Shown: positions 1 through 51,510, numbered from the stretch's first letter. The stretch: 64,000 bases of DNA from Prorocentrum cordatum (GCA_963575745.1 CAUYUJ010014208.1:186001-250000); one strand, 5' to 3'. Numbers and translations are program-made. The notes: a model not told the origin generated them from the sequence alone.

Positions 1-119
1 CCGAGCGAGGCAACCGGGCCGCTGCTCGCACGCGGCCCGCGTGCCGAGCCCCTTCAGCAGGAGGGCCCGAGCGGGTTTCAGGACGTCAGAGGCCTTGGAC
101 GATAAGCGGCCACGGGATG

Positions 120-200
120 AGGAGGAGGAGAAGGACGAGGAGAAGGAGGATGATTTTTCCTCCTCCTCCTCTTCCTCCTCCTCCTCCTCCTCCTCCTGTG
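120..200. repeat. GAG/CTC simple repeats
   Basis: GAGGAGGAG then CCTCCTCCTC tracts. Similar tracts at 355-400 and 705-835. The frames across them are low-complexity and not credited as genes. Confidence 0.85.
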
Positions 201-211
201 GGGATGCCAGA

Positions 212-322
212 AGGTACTGACACCGCTACTCCCTGGACCTCTCTCGGTGTGCGTTCTGACCAGGGTTTCGAGGCAAATCCTGCGGCGGCGACGAGGGCCT
301 CCAGGAGGCCCCTAAAGGGGTA
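212..322. repeat. Dispersed repeat next to CTC tract, copy 1
   Basis: CACCGCTACTCCCTGGACCT, TCTGACCAGGGTTTCGAGGC and GGCGACGAGGGCCTCC, shared with 27748-27855 and 62532-62640. All three copies lie near CTC/GAG tracts. Confidence 0.65.
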
Positions 323-416
323 AACGAGGGGATTGTAGCGGTCTCGGTATCTTTTCCTGTTCCTGTTCCTCCTCCTCCTTCTCCTCCTCTTCGTCCCCGT
401 TGCTCACCATCCCCAG

Positions 417-703
417 GTGCCCCTGACCCAATGTGCCCCCAGCTCTTTGATCCATTTTGGAGCCCGTGCCCCCCTGGACCTTGTGAGGGAAGCTCTGGAG
501 GCCGTTGGAGCCTCCTTGGAAATCCTTGGGGCACCCTGGGCCAGGGGCACTTCTGGCAACACCCGACGGGGGCTGCGCTGTGGACACGTGCCTGCAGTGA
601 GTGCGGCGGCGGGACCGCGCGGCTGGATTTCTTGGTACTCGGAAAGATAAAAAGGCACGCGCACAACATCTCGAGCTCCGCGCGGATCTCTTGGACCGGC
701 GGC
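417..703. repeat. Dispersed repeat with attached introner arm
   Basis: GGGCCAGGGGCACTTCTGGC, GGCTGCGCTGTGGACACGTG and GGATTTCTTGGTACTCGGAA, then a family A arm (CTCCGCGCGGATCTCTTGG). The whole piece occurs inverted at about 7590-7790, so element and flank were copied together. Confidence 0.6.
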
Positions 704-1044
704 GGATATCCTCCTCCTCCTCCTCCTCTTCCTCCTCCTCGTTCTCCTCTCCTCCTCCTCCTCCGCCTCCTCCTCCTCCGCCTCCGCCTCCTCCTCCTCC
801 TCCTCCTCCTTCTCCCCCTCCTCCTCCCCCTTGCTCACCATCCCCGCCCCCCCCGAGCAGACGAGGCAAGCAACCCGTGCCCCCCCTGCGCTCCAGGAGC
901 TCCAGCCGGTCCAGGAGCGGCCGGTCCTCTGGGCGGCACCGGTCTGGGTGCTGACGCTCCAGCGCCCCCCTCCTCCTCGCGCCGTCGGATGCCTCTTTCC
1001 TGTCGGCGTGGGTCAAAGATGAAGGCGGCGCTTGTTGCGTTGTA

Positions 1045-1212
1045 TAGGAAGGGGCCCAGAGACACACACAAATCAATACACACAAATCCCAAGATTTTCC
1101 AATCTTTTCAAACATTGATTGGATTTTCGTCTTCCCCCCCACTTCCCACATTTTCCCATTCTGGGGGATCGACGATTAATTGTGTCTGTGGTTTTTCCCT
1201 CCTGAATGAAGA
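1045..1212. mobile_element. AGACACA-type TIR element, copy 1
   Basis: Left end GCCCAGAGACACACACAAAT and right end ATTAATTGTGTCTGTGG are imperfect inverted repeats. The core TTTTCGTCTTCCCCCCCCAC is shared with copies at 17212-17388 and 61738-61905. It lies in the Lon intron after the last visible exon. Confidence 0.6.
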
Positions 1213-1658
1213 CTGCGCTTAGAAAAAAAAGGGCGCCGACTCGGGCGGAGTGAGCGAACATATTGTGCCGCAGACGGGTGCAGCGAATGTCGGGCACAGA
1301 GTAAAGCAAAGAGCAGTGGCCCGACAGGGCGAGAGGAACCCAGTCCGCGACAGTACCAAGCTGGGAGGATAATACCAACCAAGTACGAAATACAATAACC
1401 TGATCACGCCGTCTGATGCTTCCTCCTCCTCTTCTTGGCGGCGCGCACAAGGGGGTATGAGGGAGGGGGGAAGGCCTCTTAAGGCGCCGGCTTTACATCT
1501 ATAGATAGGGCCCGCGCCCTCAGAGGACGGAAGAGCCGCATACCCGGAGATTTCTCATCCCCTTCCTCAGAGGACGAACAAGCTGTATGAGCGTAAACTG
1601 CGCTCTGGTCCGAGTGCTGATGCTCCCGCTCCTTCCCTCACGCCCAAGCCCTCCTCGC

Positions 1659-1780
1659 CATCGCTCGGACGTCCATTCCCTGTGTTTTTTGTTTGGCTTC
1701 GTGCGAGGTTCTTTCGCCAAATGATCAAGGATGCTCCTCGATGGTCTTCGCCGAAGGAAAATGCACACGTCCGAGCGATG
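1659..1780. mobile_element. CATCGCTCGGACGT MITE, copy 1
   Basis: A 122-base palindromic element with TIRs CATCGCTCGGACGT and ACGTCCGAGCGATG. The interior is GTTCTTTCGCCAAATGATCA then GATGCTCCTCGATGG. It has no coding capacity. Eight copies occur in the window (1659, 9382, 9630, 41215, 46635, 50372, 53036, 54186). Confidence 0.8.
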
Positions 1781-2124
1781 CCAAGCCTCTGATGCTTTCT
1801 CCTCCTCCTCCTCCTCCTTTCTTGTTGGGGGTGGAGACGGTGGGAGCGGACACCGCACAATCCGTTGCCCCTCAAAGGGGGTATCCCCGTATCCGTCGAC
1901 GAGCCGCTGCAGAGTCTCGACGACGTTGCCGCCGTCGCCCTCGTCGTCCCTCACGCGCTGAGATGCTTCCTCCTCCGAGCATCGTGCAGCCGACCCTATC
2001 CTCGCTGGCGTGGCCTGGGCCCCACTGGCCGACTTGCCCCCCTGGGGATCGGGCTGGAAATCGGGATGGGAACAGGGATCGGTGAAACGATGTTGACTCC
2101 TCTTCCTCCGAGGACGAAGAAACT

Positions 2125-2245
2125 GCATGAACATGAACCTTCGGAGCTCCGCGCGGACTTCTTGGATCTGCGCTGGGGCTCCCTGGCGGCGCCTCCGGCG
2201 CCGCCGCCGGCGCGCTCCACGCTCCAGGGAGGGGGGGCACAGCTC
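2125..2245. mobile_element. Family A introner-like element, partial
   Basis: Carries CATGAACATGAACCTTCGGAG, then CTCCGCGCGGACTTCTTGG and ATCTGCGCTGG of one arm, followed by the GGCGCC-rich centre. The opposite arm is missing or replaced by CTC-rich sequence. Confidence 0.55.
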
Positions 2246-2847
2246 ACTCTCGCTCCCGCTTCTCCTTCCCTCACGACCCGCGCCATCTCCTCCTTTCTCG
2301 TCCGCTTCTTCCTCCTGCCCCTCCTAGCCTGGGGGTTAAGATAGGCTTCACGCCCACGGCCGTCTTCCCATCGAGGAACCTCCGCGGCCTTCCTGACCTG
2401 ACCTGGCCTGACCTGCTCTTCCTCCTGCTCATCCGCCACCTCCTCCTCCAATGTACGCAGTTTCCCCTTTCAGATTGCGCAGAACACTGTGGGGTCCTTT
2501 TGGGGGCTCCATGTCCACTATGAGAGTGAAAGGCGGATAGAGAAATAATCAAAGCAAGGAGGAAGGCATGGGTGGGAAGGGTTGAGATATGGAGCGAGCG
2601 CACCTAGCTTTCCTCACCCCCTCTCCATCCCGACCCTCTCCTTCCCCCAAAACTTGCCAGAGAATCGAAGAGACTCGTGGGGACGAGGGCCGAGGAGGAC
2701 GCGGGGGAGAAGCAGGAGCGGGAGGGTACGGATGAGGAACACGAGGGACAACATGGAGAATGGAAGGGAGGAGGAGGCGAAGGGGGAAGGAGAAGTGGAG
2801 GAGGAAACGGACGAGGAGGAGAGAAGCGTGGCGTAGCGTGAGCTTAC

Positions 2848-43096
<40,249 letters not shown>

Positions 43097-43136
43097 CTCG
43101 GAGGCCGCAGTGCGGACGCCGGGCCGGGCCCCCCCC

Positions 43137-43325
43137 CCCCGACGTCGTGATTTTTTCGCAACGTCGGCCCCCGGAGCTCTGGACCCTTTCCCCGGGACCG
43201 GAATTTCATCCGGAATGGTTTTTGACGGTCATGGGGCCGGGAAGGGCCCCCGGAGGCCGAAAATAGGGAAAACCTCCCGTCGTGTTTTTTTTCGCAACGC
43301 TTAAGGGGTCTGGGCCCGACGGGGA
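43137..43325. mobile_element. Family C introner-like element
   Basis: Left end GACGTCGTGATTTTTTCGCA folds on itself, followed by CTCTGGACCCTTTCC, CATCCGGAATGG and GGGGCC. The right end is CCGTCGTGTTTTTTTTCGCA then GGGGTCTGGGC. Both ends carry the same short hairpin. It sits immediately upstream of the first visible Lon exon. Confidence 0.65.
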
Positions 43326-43329
43326 TACC

Positions 43330-44190
43330 TGGGCGATCGCGCCCGGGCCATGCGCTGTCCATCCTTCTGCCCCCACTTTTGGCGTCGCGACCGCGCGCGC
43401 GGCGGCGCGGCGTAGAGCAGGTCGAGCAAGCGCGCGTGCCGGCCCGGCTCGCGCAGCGATGAGACGTCGGATCCACCCGTAGGTGATCGACAGCGACGCT
43501 CACGGGGGACAGCCGTGGGGGGACAGGCTGGGACAAGAAGGAACGATGGGAAAAGGGGGCGACGAGGCAGTGCGACTGTCTGCCTCCACAGGCGGCAGCC
43601 ATGTGAGCCCTGCCCCTGCAGGTCAGACTGAGATCCAGGTGAGTCCCGAATGCGACCGCACGATCAAAAAACTTATCGGGCAGGGACGATCAACGACAAT
43701 TTGTTTTTCGTCTGGGTCGCTGGCTGCGGCCCAGCGGCCTCGACGGCGACGACGACGAACCAGGAAAATCATTTTGATTGTCCACTGCCCAACGGAACGT
43801 TGCGACGTCCCCTGGGCATTTTTGAATCGTTTGGTCGCATCGTACAGATTTCTCGGAGGCGGCAGGAAGGAAAGGCAACAAGAAGACGAGTGGTTGCCCG
43901 CGAGGGCCCCTAACAGTAAGTTCTTGCGCGGTGGATGTGCAAGCAGTGTGGTGCAAGCTGTGCAGTGTGAGCTGAGCTACGTGGTGTAAACTGTTTTAGA
44001 TGCAGGCCGTGTGGTGAAACCCGTGGTGGTCCAGGCGGAGCAAAAGGCGCCCACGAGGCGCCCATGGTGGGCACCCGGCGGAAGCGCGGCGCACCCGCCC
44101 AGCGCAGGAGGCGCCCACGAGGCGCCCACGAGGCGCCCACGAGGCGCCCACGGGTGGGCACCAGGCGAAACCTCGGCCGTCCCGCCTAGG
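43330..44190. other. Unassigned region upstream of the visible Lon exons
   Basis: Contains G/C-ending codon-like sequence on the minus strand around 43390-43480 (SLREPGRHARLLDLLYAAP in one frame) that could be a further 5' exon, and GGCGCCCACGA short repeats at 44045-44160. No homology was recognised. Confidence 0.35.
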
Positions 44191-44609
44191 GTTATGTCGG
44201 GCGTGTCCCCCTACAGGGGGATTTTCGACGAAAAATAAAACATACCCCCAAAATGCCCCAAGAAGGTCAACAAATAATCAAAAAATTACTCACTGCGTGG
44301 AGCTCCCCATATGTGCATCTCATGTTTTATGTCATGCCGTGGTGAGTGTCTGTTCATGATCGGTCATTGCTGCTCGCGTCAAGGACCTTCGAGCAAAGCG
44401 CCCTCCTCCTCCTCCTCCTCCTCCTCCTGTTCCTCCGCCCCCTCCCTTCTCCTGCTCCTGCTCCTCCTCCTCATCCTCCTGCTCCCCCTCCCCCTCCGCA
44501 CCCCCATGCCCTTCCTCACGATCCCCCGCCTCCTCCTCCTCCTCCTGTTCCTCCTCCTCATCCTCGTTCCTGTCATTTCCCTCCCTGTTGAGCCCAGAAA
44601 CAGGCGAAC

Positions 44610-45935
44610 CGCCTGAGACATCCCCACAATATGGCCGCGAACGTGCCCGTGCAACCACCCCTGGCGGCTCCCCATAGGGGTGCTGCAACCAGCGCCCCGC
44701 TTGAGACATCGTCACAATCTGCTCTCCAAGCGAAGGATGTTGAGCCCAGAAACAAGCAAACCGCCTGAGACATCCCCACAAAATGGCCGCGAACGAGCCC
44801 GTGCAACCACCCCTGGCGGCTCCCCTTAGGGGTGCTGAAACCAGCGCCCCGCCTGAGACATCCTCACAATCTGCTCCCAAGCGAAGGATGTTGGGCCCAG
44901 AAACAAGCAAACCGCCTGAGACATCCCCACAAAATGGCCGCGAACGAGCCCGTGCAACCACCCCTGGCGGCTCCCCTTAGGGGTGCTGAAACCAGCGCCC
45001 CGCCTGAGACATCCTCACAATCTGCTCTCCAAGCGAAGGATGTTGAGCCCAGAAACAAGCAAACCGCCTGAGACATCCCCACAAAATGGCCGCGAACGAG
45101 CCCGTGCAACCACCCCTGGCGGCTCCCCTTAGGGGTGCTGAAACCAGCGCCCCGCCTGAGACATCCTCACAATCTGCTCTCCAAGCGAAGGATGTTGGGC
45201 CCAGAAACAAGCAAACCGCCTGAGACATCCCCACAAAATGGCCGCGAACGAGCCCGTGCAAACACCCCTGGCGGCTCCCCTTAGGGGTGCTGAAACCAGC
45301 GCCCCGCCTGAGACATCCTCACAATCTGCTCTCCAAGCGAAGGATGTTGGGCCCAGAAACAAGCAAACCGCCTGAGACATCCCCACAAAATGGCCGCGAA
45401 CGAGCCCGTGCAACCACCCCTGGCGGCTCCCCTTAGGGGTGCTGAAACCAGCGCCCCGCCTGAGACATCCTCACAATCTGCTCTCCAAGCGAAGGATGTT
45501 GGGCCCAGAAACAAGCAAACCGCCTGAGACATCCCCACAAAATGGCCGCGAACGAGCCCGTGCAACCACCCCTGGCGGCTCCCCTTAGGGGTGCTGAAAC
45601 CAGCGCCCCGCCTGAGACATCCTCACAATCTGCTCTCCAAGCGAAGGATGTTGGGCCCAGAAACAAGCAAACCGCCTGAGACATCCCCACAAAATGGCCG
45701 CGAACGAGCCCGTGCAAACACCCCTGGCGGCTCCCCTTAGGGGTGCTGAAACCAGCGCCCCGCCTGAGACATCCTCACAATCTGCTCTCCAAGCGAAGGA
45801 TGTTGGGCCCAGAAACAGCAAACCGCCTGAGACATCCCCACAAAATGGCCGCGAACGAGCCCGTGCAAACACCCCTGGCGGCTCCCCTTAGGGGTGCTGA
45901 AACCAGCGCCCCGCTGGAGACATCCTCCAAATCTG
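44610..45935. repeat. 152-bp tandem array
   Basis: Nine units, each starting CCTGAGACATCCCCACAA and containing CTGGCGGCTCCCCTTAGGGG and CAATCTGCTCTCCAAGCGAA. Successive starts are near 44614, 44763, 44914, then every 152 bases to 45826. Inner units are almost identical and outer units differ more. Each unit has two related halves starting CCTGAGACATCC. The open frames here repeat with the array and are not genes. Confidence 0.9.
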
Positions 45936-45945
45936 ATGTGTGTTG

Positions 45946-46300
45946 AGTAAGTCTGAGTATGAGTAGGTCTGAGTATGAGTATGCCTGAGTATGAGTAAGT
46001 CCGTGTATGAGTAAATCTGTGTATGAGTAAGTCTGGGTATGAGTAGGTCTGTGTATGAGAAAGTCTGTGTATGTGTACGTCTGGGTATGAGTAAGTCTGA
46101 GTATGAGTAATACTGTGTATGAGTAAGTCTGGGTATGAGTAAGTCTGTGTATGAGTACGTCTGGGTATGAGTAAGTCTGTGTATGAGTAAGTCTGTGTAT
46201 GAGTATGTCTGAGTATGAGTTAGTCTGAGTATGAGTAGGTCTGAGTATGAGTAAGTCTGAGTATGAGTAAGTCTGAGTATGAGTAGGTCGGAGTATGAGG
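45946..46300. repeat. 16-bp tandem array (GAGTATGAGTAAGTCT)
   Basis: About 22 variants of GAGTATGAGTAAGTCT, directly following the 152-bp array within the same TIR element. The continuous frame through it encodes only a Tyr/Ser/Leu/Thr repeat. Confidence 0.85.
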
Positions 46301-46634
46301 CAAGAGGAGGAGGGGAGGAGGAAAGAGGAGGAGGGAGAGGGAGTAGGAGGCGTCCACGTAATAACAAGAACCCCATCTTAGGATATGGGGAAAAATAGCT
46401 CCCAGACTATTCTTGCACTTTTTTTGGGGTATTCTTTTTTTTTCGTCGAGAATCCCCCTGTAGGGGGACAGGCCCGACATAAGCCTGGGGCGCCCACGAG
46501 GCGCCCACCGGGCGACGCCTCGGCTGTCTCCCGCCCGGCGCGCGGGGCGCCCACGAGGTGCCCGCGAGCGGGCAGAGGGGGGGGGGGGGTCGAGGTCTTC
46601 TCCCCCGGAGCCCGTGAGGAGGAGCGGAACTTGC

Positions 46635-46754
46635 CGTCGCTCGGACGTCCAGTTCCCGTGCAGTTTTCGTTTTCGTGCGCGTTTTTTTGGCTCGATGGTC
46701 CAGGCTGCTCCTCGATGGTTCTCGCCGAGAGAGAATGCACACGTCCGAGCGATG
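46635..46754. mobile_element. CATCGCTCGGACGT MITE, copy 5
   Basis: Ends CGTCGCTCGGACGTCCAGTT and ACACGTCCGAGCGATG. The interior CTGCTCCTCGATGGTTCTCG matches the other copies. Confidence 0.8.
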
Positions 46755-47117
46755 CAAAGGGAATGGGGCAGGACGTCGAGGGTGCGGGTGAGGAGATGAA
46801 GGAAGGAAGGGAAGAAAGGACGGATGGGCCGATGCATCAGTGCATGTGCAAGCGCGATCGTTGCCCAGTGTGAGCAGAGTTGCAAGCACGCAGTTCCGAG
46901 GAAGAAGAAGGGACGCAGGAGGACGGAGACGCGGATGCGGAGGAGAACCAGAATACGCTCAAGGTGCACCAACGATGCTGGAATGCACCCTCCCGTCCGA
47001 AATCACCTTCTCACACGTCCCTGCACATGTTACTTTTCACTACCTTCTCACTACAAAGAACGCCCCCTTGAACATTCAACGCCACATGAGCGACGACAAG
47101 AAACGGATCGTGCGCGC

Positions 47118-47213
47118 GATGACGTAGCGACTTTACGCAGTGGCTTGCGCGGGCCGCCAGCGCGGCACGCTACGATGGAAACGAGGGTGCTTACGCGCGA
47201 CCTTGCGCGGTAA
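47118..47213. repeat. Dispersed repeat pair, copy 2
   Basis: GCGCGGGCCGCCAGCGCGGC, GGAAACGAGGGTGCTTACGC and GCGACCTTGCGCGG, matching 17857-17945. Confidence 0.55.
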
Positions 47214-47689
47214 ATTGAAGCCAGACTGTCCGCGCGGACGACTCCGCTTTGTTTTCTGCCTGGCTAATGTCAGCCTGCCAATTTGGCGAGGGCCCCGCGG
47301 TGAGAAGGAACCGCCTGGCGTCCGTCTCGCGGATGGTCAAGAATGCCAACAACTACGGTCATACCATTCGACAATATTTCGAATGACACTCCCCTGCCGA
47401 ACAAGAGCCCCAAGACCGCCCCCTTTATCCGTGCAGCCATTGCACACATGTAGACTTGTAGTCATGGCATCCCATGAATTCTCAAACGATAGCTCCGTTT
47501 GGAAACGGAGCCGCCCTGGATCCGTGCAGCGGTACTGCACGCGTGGAAGCTTCGGGTCCGAGAGCCCCACTCTGAGAACGATCCGTCGTCCATGCTTCGA
47601 AGCCTGGACGAGCGGTTGCGGCGCAACGGCGAGAGTCAGATTTTGAAAACCACCATCCTGGAAGCTGGCGCGCACTTGTCGGACGACTG

Positions 47690-48030
47690 TGCATTTTGCT
47701 GAGGCGGGAACCCCATTTTGAACATATAACATATTTCTAAGACGAGTGTGCGCGGCGTTAAGGTGAGAACCCTATTTTGAAAACGACCCCCATCTCATCT
47801 CTAAAGTTGTTCTAACATTCTAAGAAAACAGTGTACGCGGCGCTAAGGCGAAAACCATCTTTTGGAAACTGGCCGCCCTCCATTCTTAAGGCCGTCGCGA
47901 ACTTGTGAATCGAACGCTCGCGGAGCTGAGGCGAAGGCCCTACTCTGAAAACGACCCCCGACCGCCCCTGAAGCAGCTTAAGCACTGTAAAACAAAGGGG
48001 CGCGCCGCGAAGGCGAGAACCGCCTCTTGA
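47690..48030. repeat. Diverged four-unit tandem repeat related to 22345-22660
   Basis: GCGCGGCGTTAAGGTGAGAA, CCCTATTTTGAAAACGACCC, GCGCGGCGCTAAGGCGAAAA and GGAGCTGAGGCGAAGGCCC mark successive units of about 83-90 bases. Confidence 0.65.
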
Positions 48031-48644
48031 GGACGAGCCGACCCAGGAAGGGGATGACGAGAGGCCTCTCTGGGGGGGGGGGCAAGAAGTAGCCGACGAC
48101 GCTCCTGAACTTCGCGTTGGCAGAACTGGGTTTAGTGGAACCTGGTTTAGTGATGTGTACCAGGGGGCGCCCCCCCCGCCCCGTTCCGCTAACCGGAACT
48201 GCCGTCACCCGAAAAAACACGGGCTACGGCAAACCTGGTTTAGTGAATCTGGCCAAGTGAGGGGCCCCAGGGCCCCACCACTAACCGGGTCCCTTACCCG
48301 GGGTCCTGGCTACACCCGATGAACAGCCTCGCACCTCGAGGGAGAGCAGCGCGAGGATCAGCCAACTCGAGACACCTCCGCCCTCTCGGGCGATCGCGCG
48401 GCCGCGGCCGATCGGGGGCGCGCCCCGCCACGACCGACATGCGGGGACGGACCAGAACGGCAGCGTCCGCGGCGGCACCGGCAGCGAGCCCTCGTCGACA
48501 ACAGAACGCGCAAGAAATGCCGTCGGCCTTCGCCCCCCCCCCCCCCCCCCGCCCCCCGACCTTTCGCATCGACGCGTTCTTCCTGGACGTGCGACGCCTT
48601 GCTCTCTGCAGTGCGCCATTCGGGGAAGCCAGGACCCCCTTTTT

Positions 48645-48851
48645 GGACGCCCGAGATGGGCACGGAAAGGATGGGCACAATGCCCAACAACACATGTTGT
48701 CCCAAACCAACAGCGGCCGCTGTTGGGCAGGCGGCCTTCTGTCTCGAGCGGACACAGGCCGCGGCGGCGTGGACAGCGAGTCCTGTTCAAAATGGACAGG
48801 AACTGCCGTTGGGCATTGTACCCATTCTTTCCGTACCCATCTCGGGCATCC
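48645..48851. mobile_element. GGACGCCCGA palindromic TIR element, copy 1
   Basis: A 207-base near-perfect inverted repeat. It opens GGACGCCCGAGATGGGCACG, then AATGCCCAACA, and closes TGTACCCATTCTTTCCGTAC, then GGGCATCC. The inner arms GACAGCGAGTCCTGTTC and GGACAGGAACTGCCG are also palindromic. Other copies are at 50046-50252, 58363-58524 and 59036-59240. Confidence 0.8.
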
Positions 48852-49127
48852 AGACCTTGACCCGGGGGCGTGCCTTCCTCCAAGGCCCCTTCCTGACGAT
48901 CCCGAGAGGCCCGGCGAGGGCCCCAAAGGCCGAGAGCTGCGCACCACCCGCGCCGGGCGTCTTTCTCACGACGCGGGCATGTCTGGGGCAGGGAGAGCCC
49001 AGACTCGAACCGCTGAGGCGGAGGGGCGATCGGCGTGCATCGACTCGGCGGACGTCGGCGACCGAGTCGGGAGCTGTCGACTCGGCGGCAATCGGCACGC
49101 GGATGCCTGCCGGCCACACTCCCAGAC

Positions 49128-49312
49128 CTCCGACGCCGTGGCTTTTTCACGGCGTCGACCCCCAGAGGTCTGGACCCTCTCCCCGAGACCGGTTTTTCGT
49201 CCTGAGTCGTTTTTTGACTGTCACGAGGCCCGTTATGAGTTTACAAAGGGCCCTCGGAGGCCGAAATAGGTACAAGCATTCTGTCGTGATTTCTTCACAG
49301 CGTGAGGGGAAA
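49128..49312. mobile_element. Family C introner-like element
   Basis: GACGCCGTGGCTTTTTCACG hairpin, GAGGTCTGGACCCTCTCCCC, GTCCTGAGTCGTTTTTTGAC, GGCCCTCGGAGGCCGAAATA and CTGTCGTGATTTCTTCACAG. Same order as 43137-43325. Confidence 0.65.
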
Positions 49313-50045
49313 ACACGCTACGCATGTAATGAAAGCAAGGATGCAGTAATAAGAACTGGATCCGTGAATGGATCAAGCTAGAGTGTCAATGCTGAGGCTA
49401 TGATGCCTCTTTCGATTTTTGAGCCGGCCATGGTGCCCGCTCGTGCCCACCCCGTCCCGTCGCGAGGGCCTTCGCATCCCCCTATGATGGTGGGATGGGG
49501 CGACGGTCCGCCTCCCCCGGCACTGCACGTACTGTGCTGGGTTCGTGGGGGTCTTGGTGAATTCTATGAATGTCCCCTCCCTCCCCTTCCCGCCCCACCG
49601 CGTACGCCCAGAGCGCCGTACCTGGTAGTGCTGGTGGGCGAAGCGCGACGTGGCACACGCAGTTAGTTTTGACTCCGAGCCGAGGGTGGTATATGCTTGG
49701 ACCTGCTGGCTGGGTGACGTCTCATGTCGGGAGCGGCCAAGAGGGGGGTGTCCAAGAGGGGGGGGTGCAAATCATGACTGGCGGCATGTGCGCGGCCCAG
49801 CGGGGGGGCCAGGGACGTAATGGAATAAGAAGAGGCGCCATGAAATCTGGGGAAATATCATGGCCCTCGCCATGATATCCCCCCCCCCCAGTCATCACCC
49901 CCTTCTTTTCCGCCCCCGATAAATGGCCGAAGCCACCCCAGGGAGGCCCTGCTGGGCCCCAGCGCACGGCGCCGGAGGCATATGCTCCGGGAGGCCCTCC
50001 CCGGAACGTGCCTCGAGGACCTCGATGGCGCACCGCCACCACTTT

Positions 50046-50252
50046 GGACGCCCGAAATGGGTACGGAAACAATGGTCACAATGCCCAACAACAAATGTTG
50101 TCCCAAACCAACAGCGGCCGCTGTTGGGCAAGCGGCCTCCTGTCTCGAACGGACACCGGCCGCGGCGGCGCGGACAGCGAGTCCTGTTCAAAATGGACAG
50201 GAACTGCTGTTGGGCATCGTACCCATTCTTTCCGTACCGATTTCGGGCGTCC
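50046..50252. mobile_element. GGACGCCCGA palindromic TIR element, copy 2
   Basis: Again 207 bases. Ends GGACGCCCGAAATGGGTACG and CGTACCGATTTCGGGCGTCC are complementary over about 20 bases. It is very similar to copy 1 throughout, so transposition was probably recent. Confidence 0.8.
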
Positions 50253-50371
50253 AGAACCGCCCTCCGCCCGCCTCGCCCGCGACCCGTCCCGCAGAGCGCT
50301 GCCTCCCCGAGGGGGCGCTTCGCCCGGCGCCCGCCCGGGCCCCGCCCGTGGGCCAGGGGACGCCTCCTGGC

Positions 50372-50504
50372 CATCGCTCGGACGTCCATTCCTTTTTTTT
50401 TTTGTTAATTGTTTTTCCGTTTCGTGCGTGGTTTTTTCGCCAAATGATCAAGGATGCTCCTCGATGGCCCTCGCCGAAGGAAACCTGCACACGCCGGAGC
50501 GATG
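50372..50504. mobile_element. CATCGCTCGGACGT MITE, copy 6
   Basis: Ends CATCGCTCGGACGTCCATTC and ACACGCCGGAGCGATG. The interior CGCCAAATGATCAAGGATGC is identical to copy 1 over 20 bases. A T-run lengthens the left arm. Confidence 0.8.
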
Positions 50505-51099
50505 CCAAGCCTCTGGGCGGGGGGGGGCCGCGGCCCGCCGCGTGCGGCAGGCTCCGCCCCCCCACGCCCCTCGCCCGACGCGGACGCTGGGCCCGACCTC
50601 GGTCCCCAGGCCCCCTCTTTCTTTTGCGGGCGGGGCGGACGCGGATTCGCAGTCGCCGAGCTGAGAGGTCCGGGCCACGGACCTGTCAAATTAGCAACGC
50701 GCAAGCCTGAGAGCACAGCGGCCGAGCCCGGAGTCAGAACCTACCGCCGGTGGGGCCGCACCCTAGTAGGGGGTAAACAAACCTACCTCGCTTTTGACCA
50801 CCCTCGCTTCCAAGAGATACCAAACGATGCCAAATTACAGCCTGTACTGGTCAGGCCGCTTGACGAGGAGGCGCGTGGTATGGCTTGGTTTTGCCTGGAA
50901 GCGAAAGCGGGGTAGGTAATTCACGCTCTGACCTAGGCCCCCTCGCGCTGCGACGAAGAAGACACGACGAGGGGCTCTTCGCTGCCGCGGCCGCCGGGGG
51001 CCGCTCCTGGGCCCCGGGGCCGCCGCCAGACGCCGCAGGGCGAGGAGCTGGTCCCGGGGAAGGGGTCCGGGCTTACATTGCTCCCGTCGTACTTAAAAA

Positions 51100-51264
51100 C
51101 CGCATCCCAGAAATGATCTCGAGCACCCGGGAGAGTGTCGAGACGGTGTCGAACGAGTATCGCCTCCCAGGGCCCGACACGTGAAAACCCTCAGGATTCG
51201 GTACTTTCCTGGTGCTCGAATGTGTTTCTGGTGATCCAGGCGAAAGTAGGTTGGAACATCATAA
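51100..51264. mobile_element. Family G element, copy 2
   Basis: GCATCCCAGAAATGATCTCG, AGCACCCGGGAGAGTGTCGA, CGCCTCCCAGGGCCCGACAC and CTGGTGCTCGAATGTGTTTC, matching 17611-17773. Confidence 0.6.
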
Positions 51265-51510
51265 CTCAGGATGAGAAGCGGGTCCCGGGGAAGGGGTCCA
51301 GACCTCTGGGGCTCGACGCTGCGAACAAACATCATGACGTCGGGGGTCTGGGTCCGACCCTCCCGCTGGACGCAGCCAGGGCCACCCAGCGCGGGCTCCC
51401 AGCCGAGCCGCCGCCGCCGCCGCCATTGTCATTGTCACCGCCGCCGTCGCCGCAGCTTGATCCCGCTCTTTCGGGTACCCACCTCGATCCTCCTCCTGGG
51501 GGCAGAAGAA

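Larger units (their letters stand above)
44192..46482. mobile_element. 2.3-kb TIR element enclosing tandem arrays
   Basis: Left end TTATGTCGGGCGTGTCCCCC, then TACAGGGGGATTTTCGACGA. The inverted right end reads TTATGTCGGGCCTGTCCCCC, then TACAGGGGGATTCTCGACGA, so the TIR is about 45 bases or more with few mismatches. Flanks GCCTAGGG and GCCTGGGG look like an 8-bp target duplication with one change. Inside are an AT-rich stretch, a (CTC)n block (44399-44570), nine 152-bp units and a 16-bp array. No transposase frame is visible, so it is non-autonomous. Confidence 0.7.

Noticed and set aside
1-2847. Search for the next Lon exon (PLLDRMEVI block) on the minus strand
   Set aside because: No such sequence in any minus frame; the open segment at 1-105 shows no Lon similarity.
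43321-43560. Possible further 5' Lon exon(s) or transit-peptide exon
   Set aside because: G/C-ending codons and a plausible GT donor near 43342, but no recognisable match and three competing frames.
44864-45872. Series of identical 94-codon frames spaced 152 bases
   Set aside because: They repeat with the 152-bp tandem array and have no independent start or coding signal.
50730-50915. Frame reading TYLAFDHPRFQEIP then KLQPVLVRPLDEEARG
   Set aside because: Looks more protein-like than its surroundings, but I recognise no family, it has no clear start or splice context, and nearby DNA is MITE and family G sequence.
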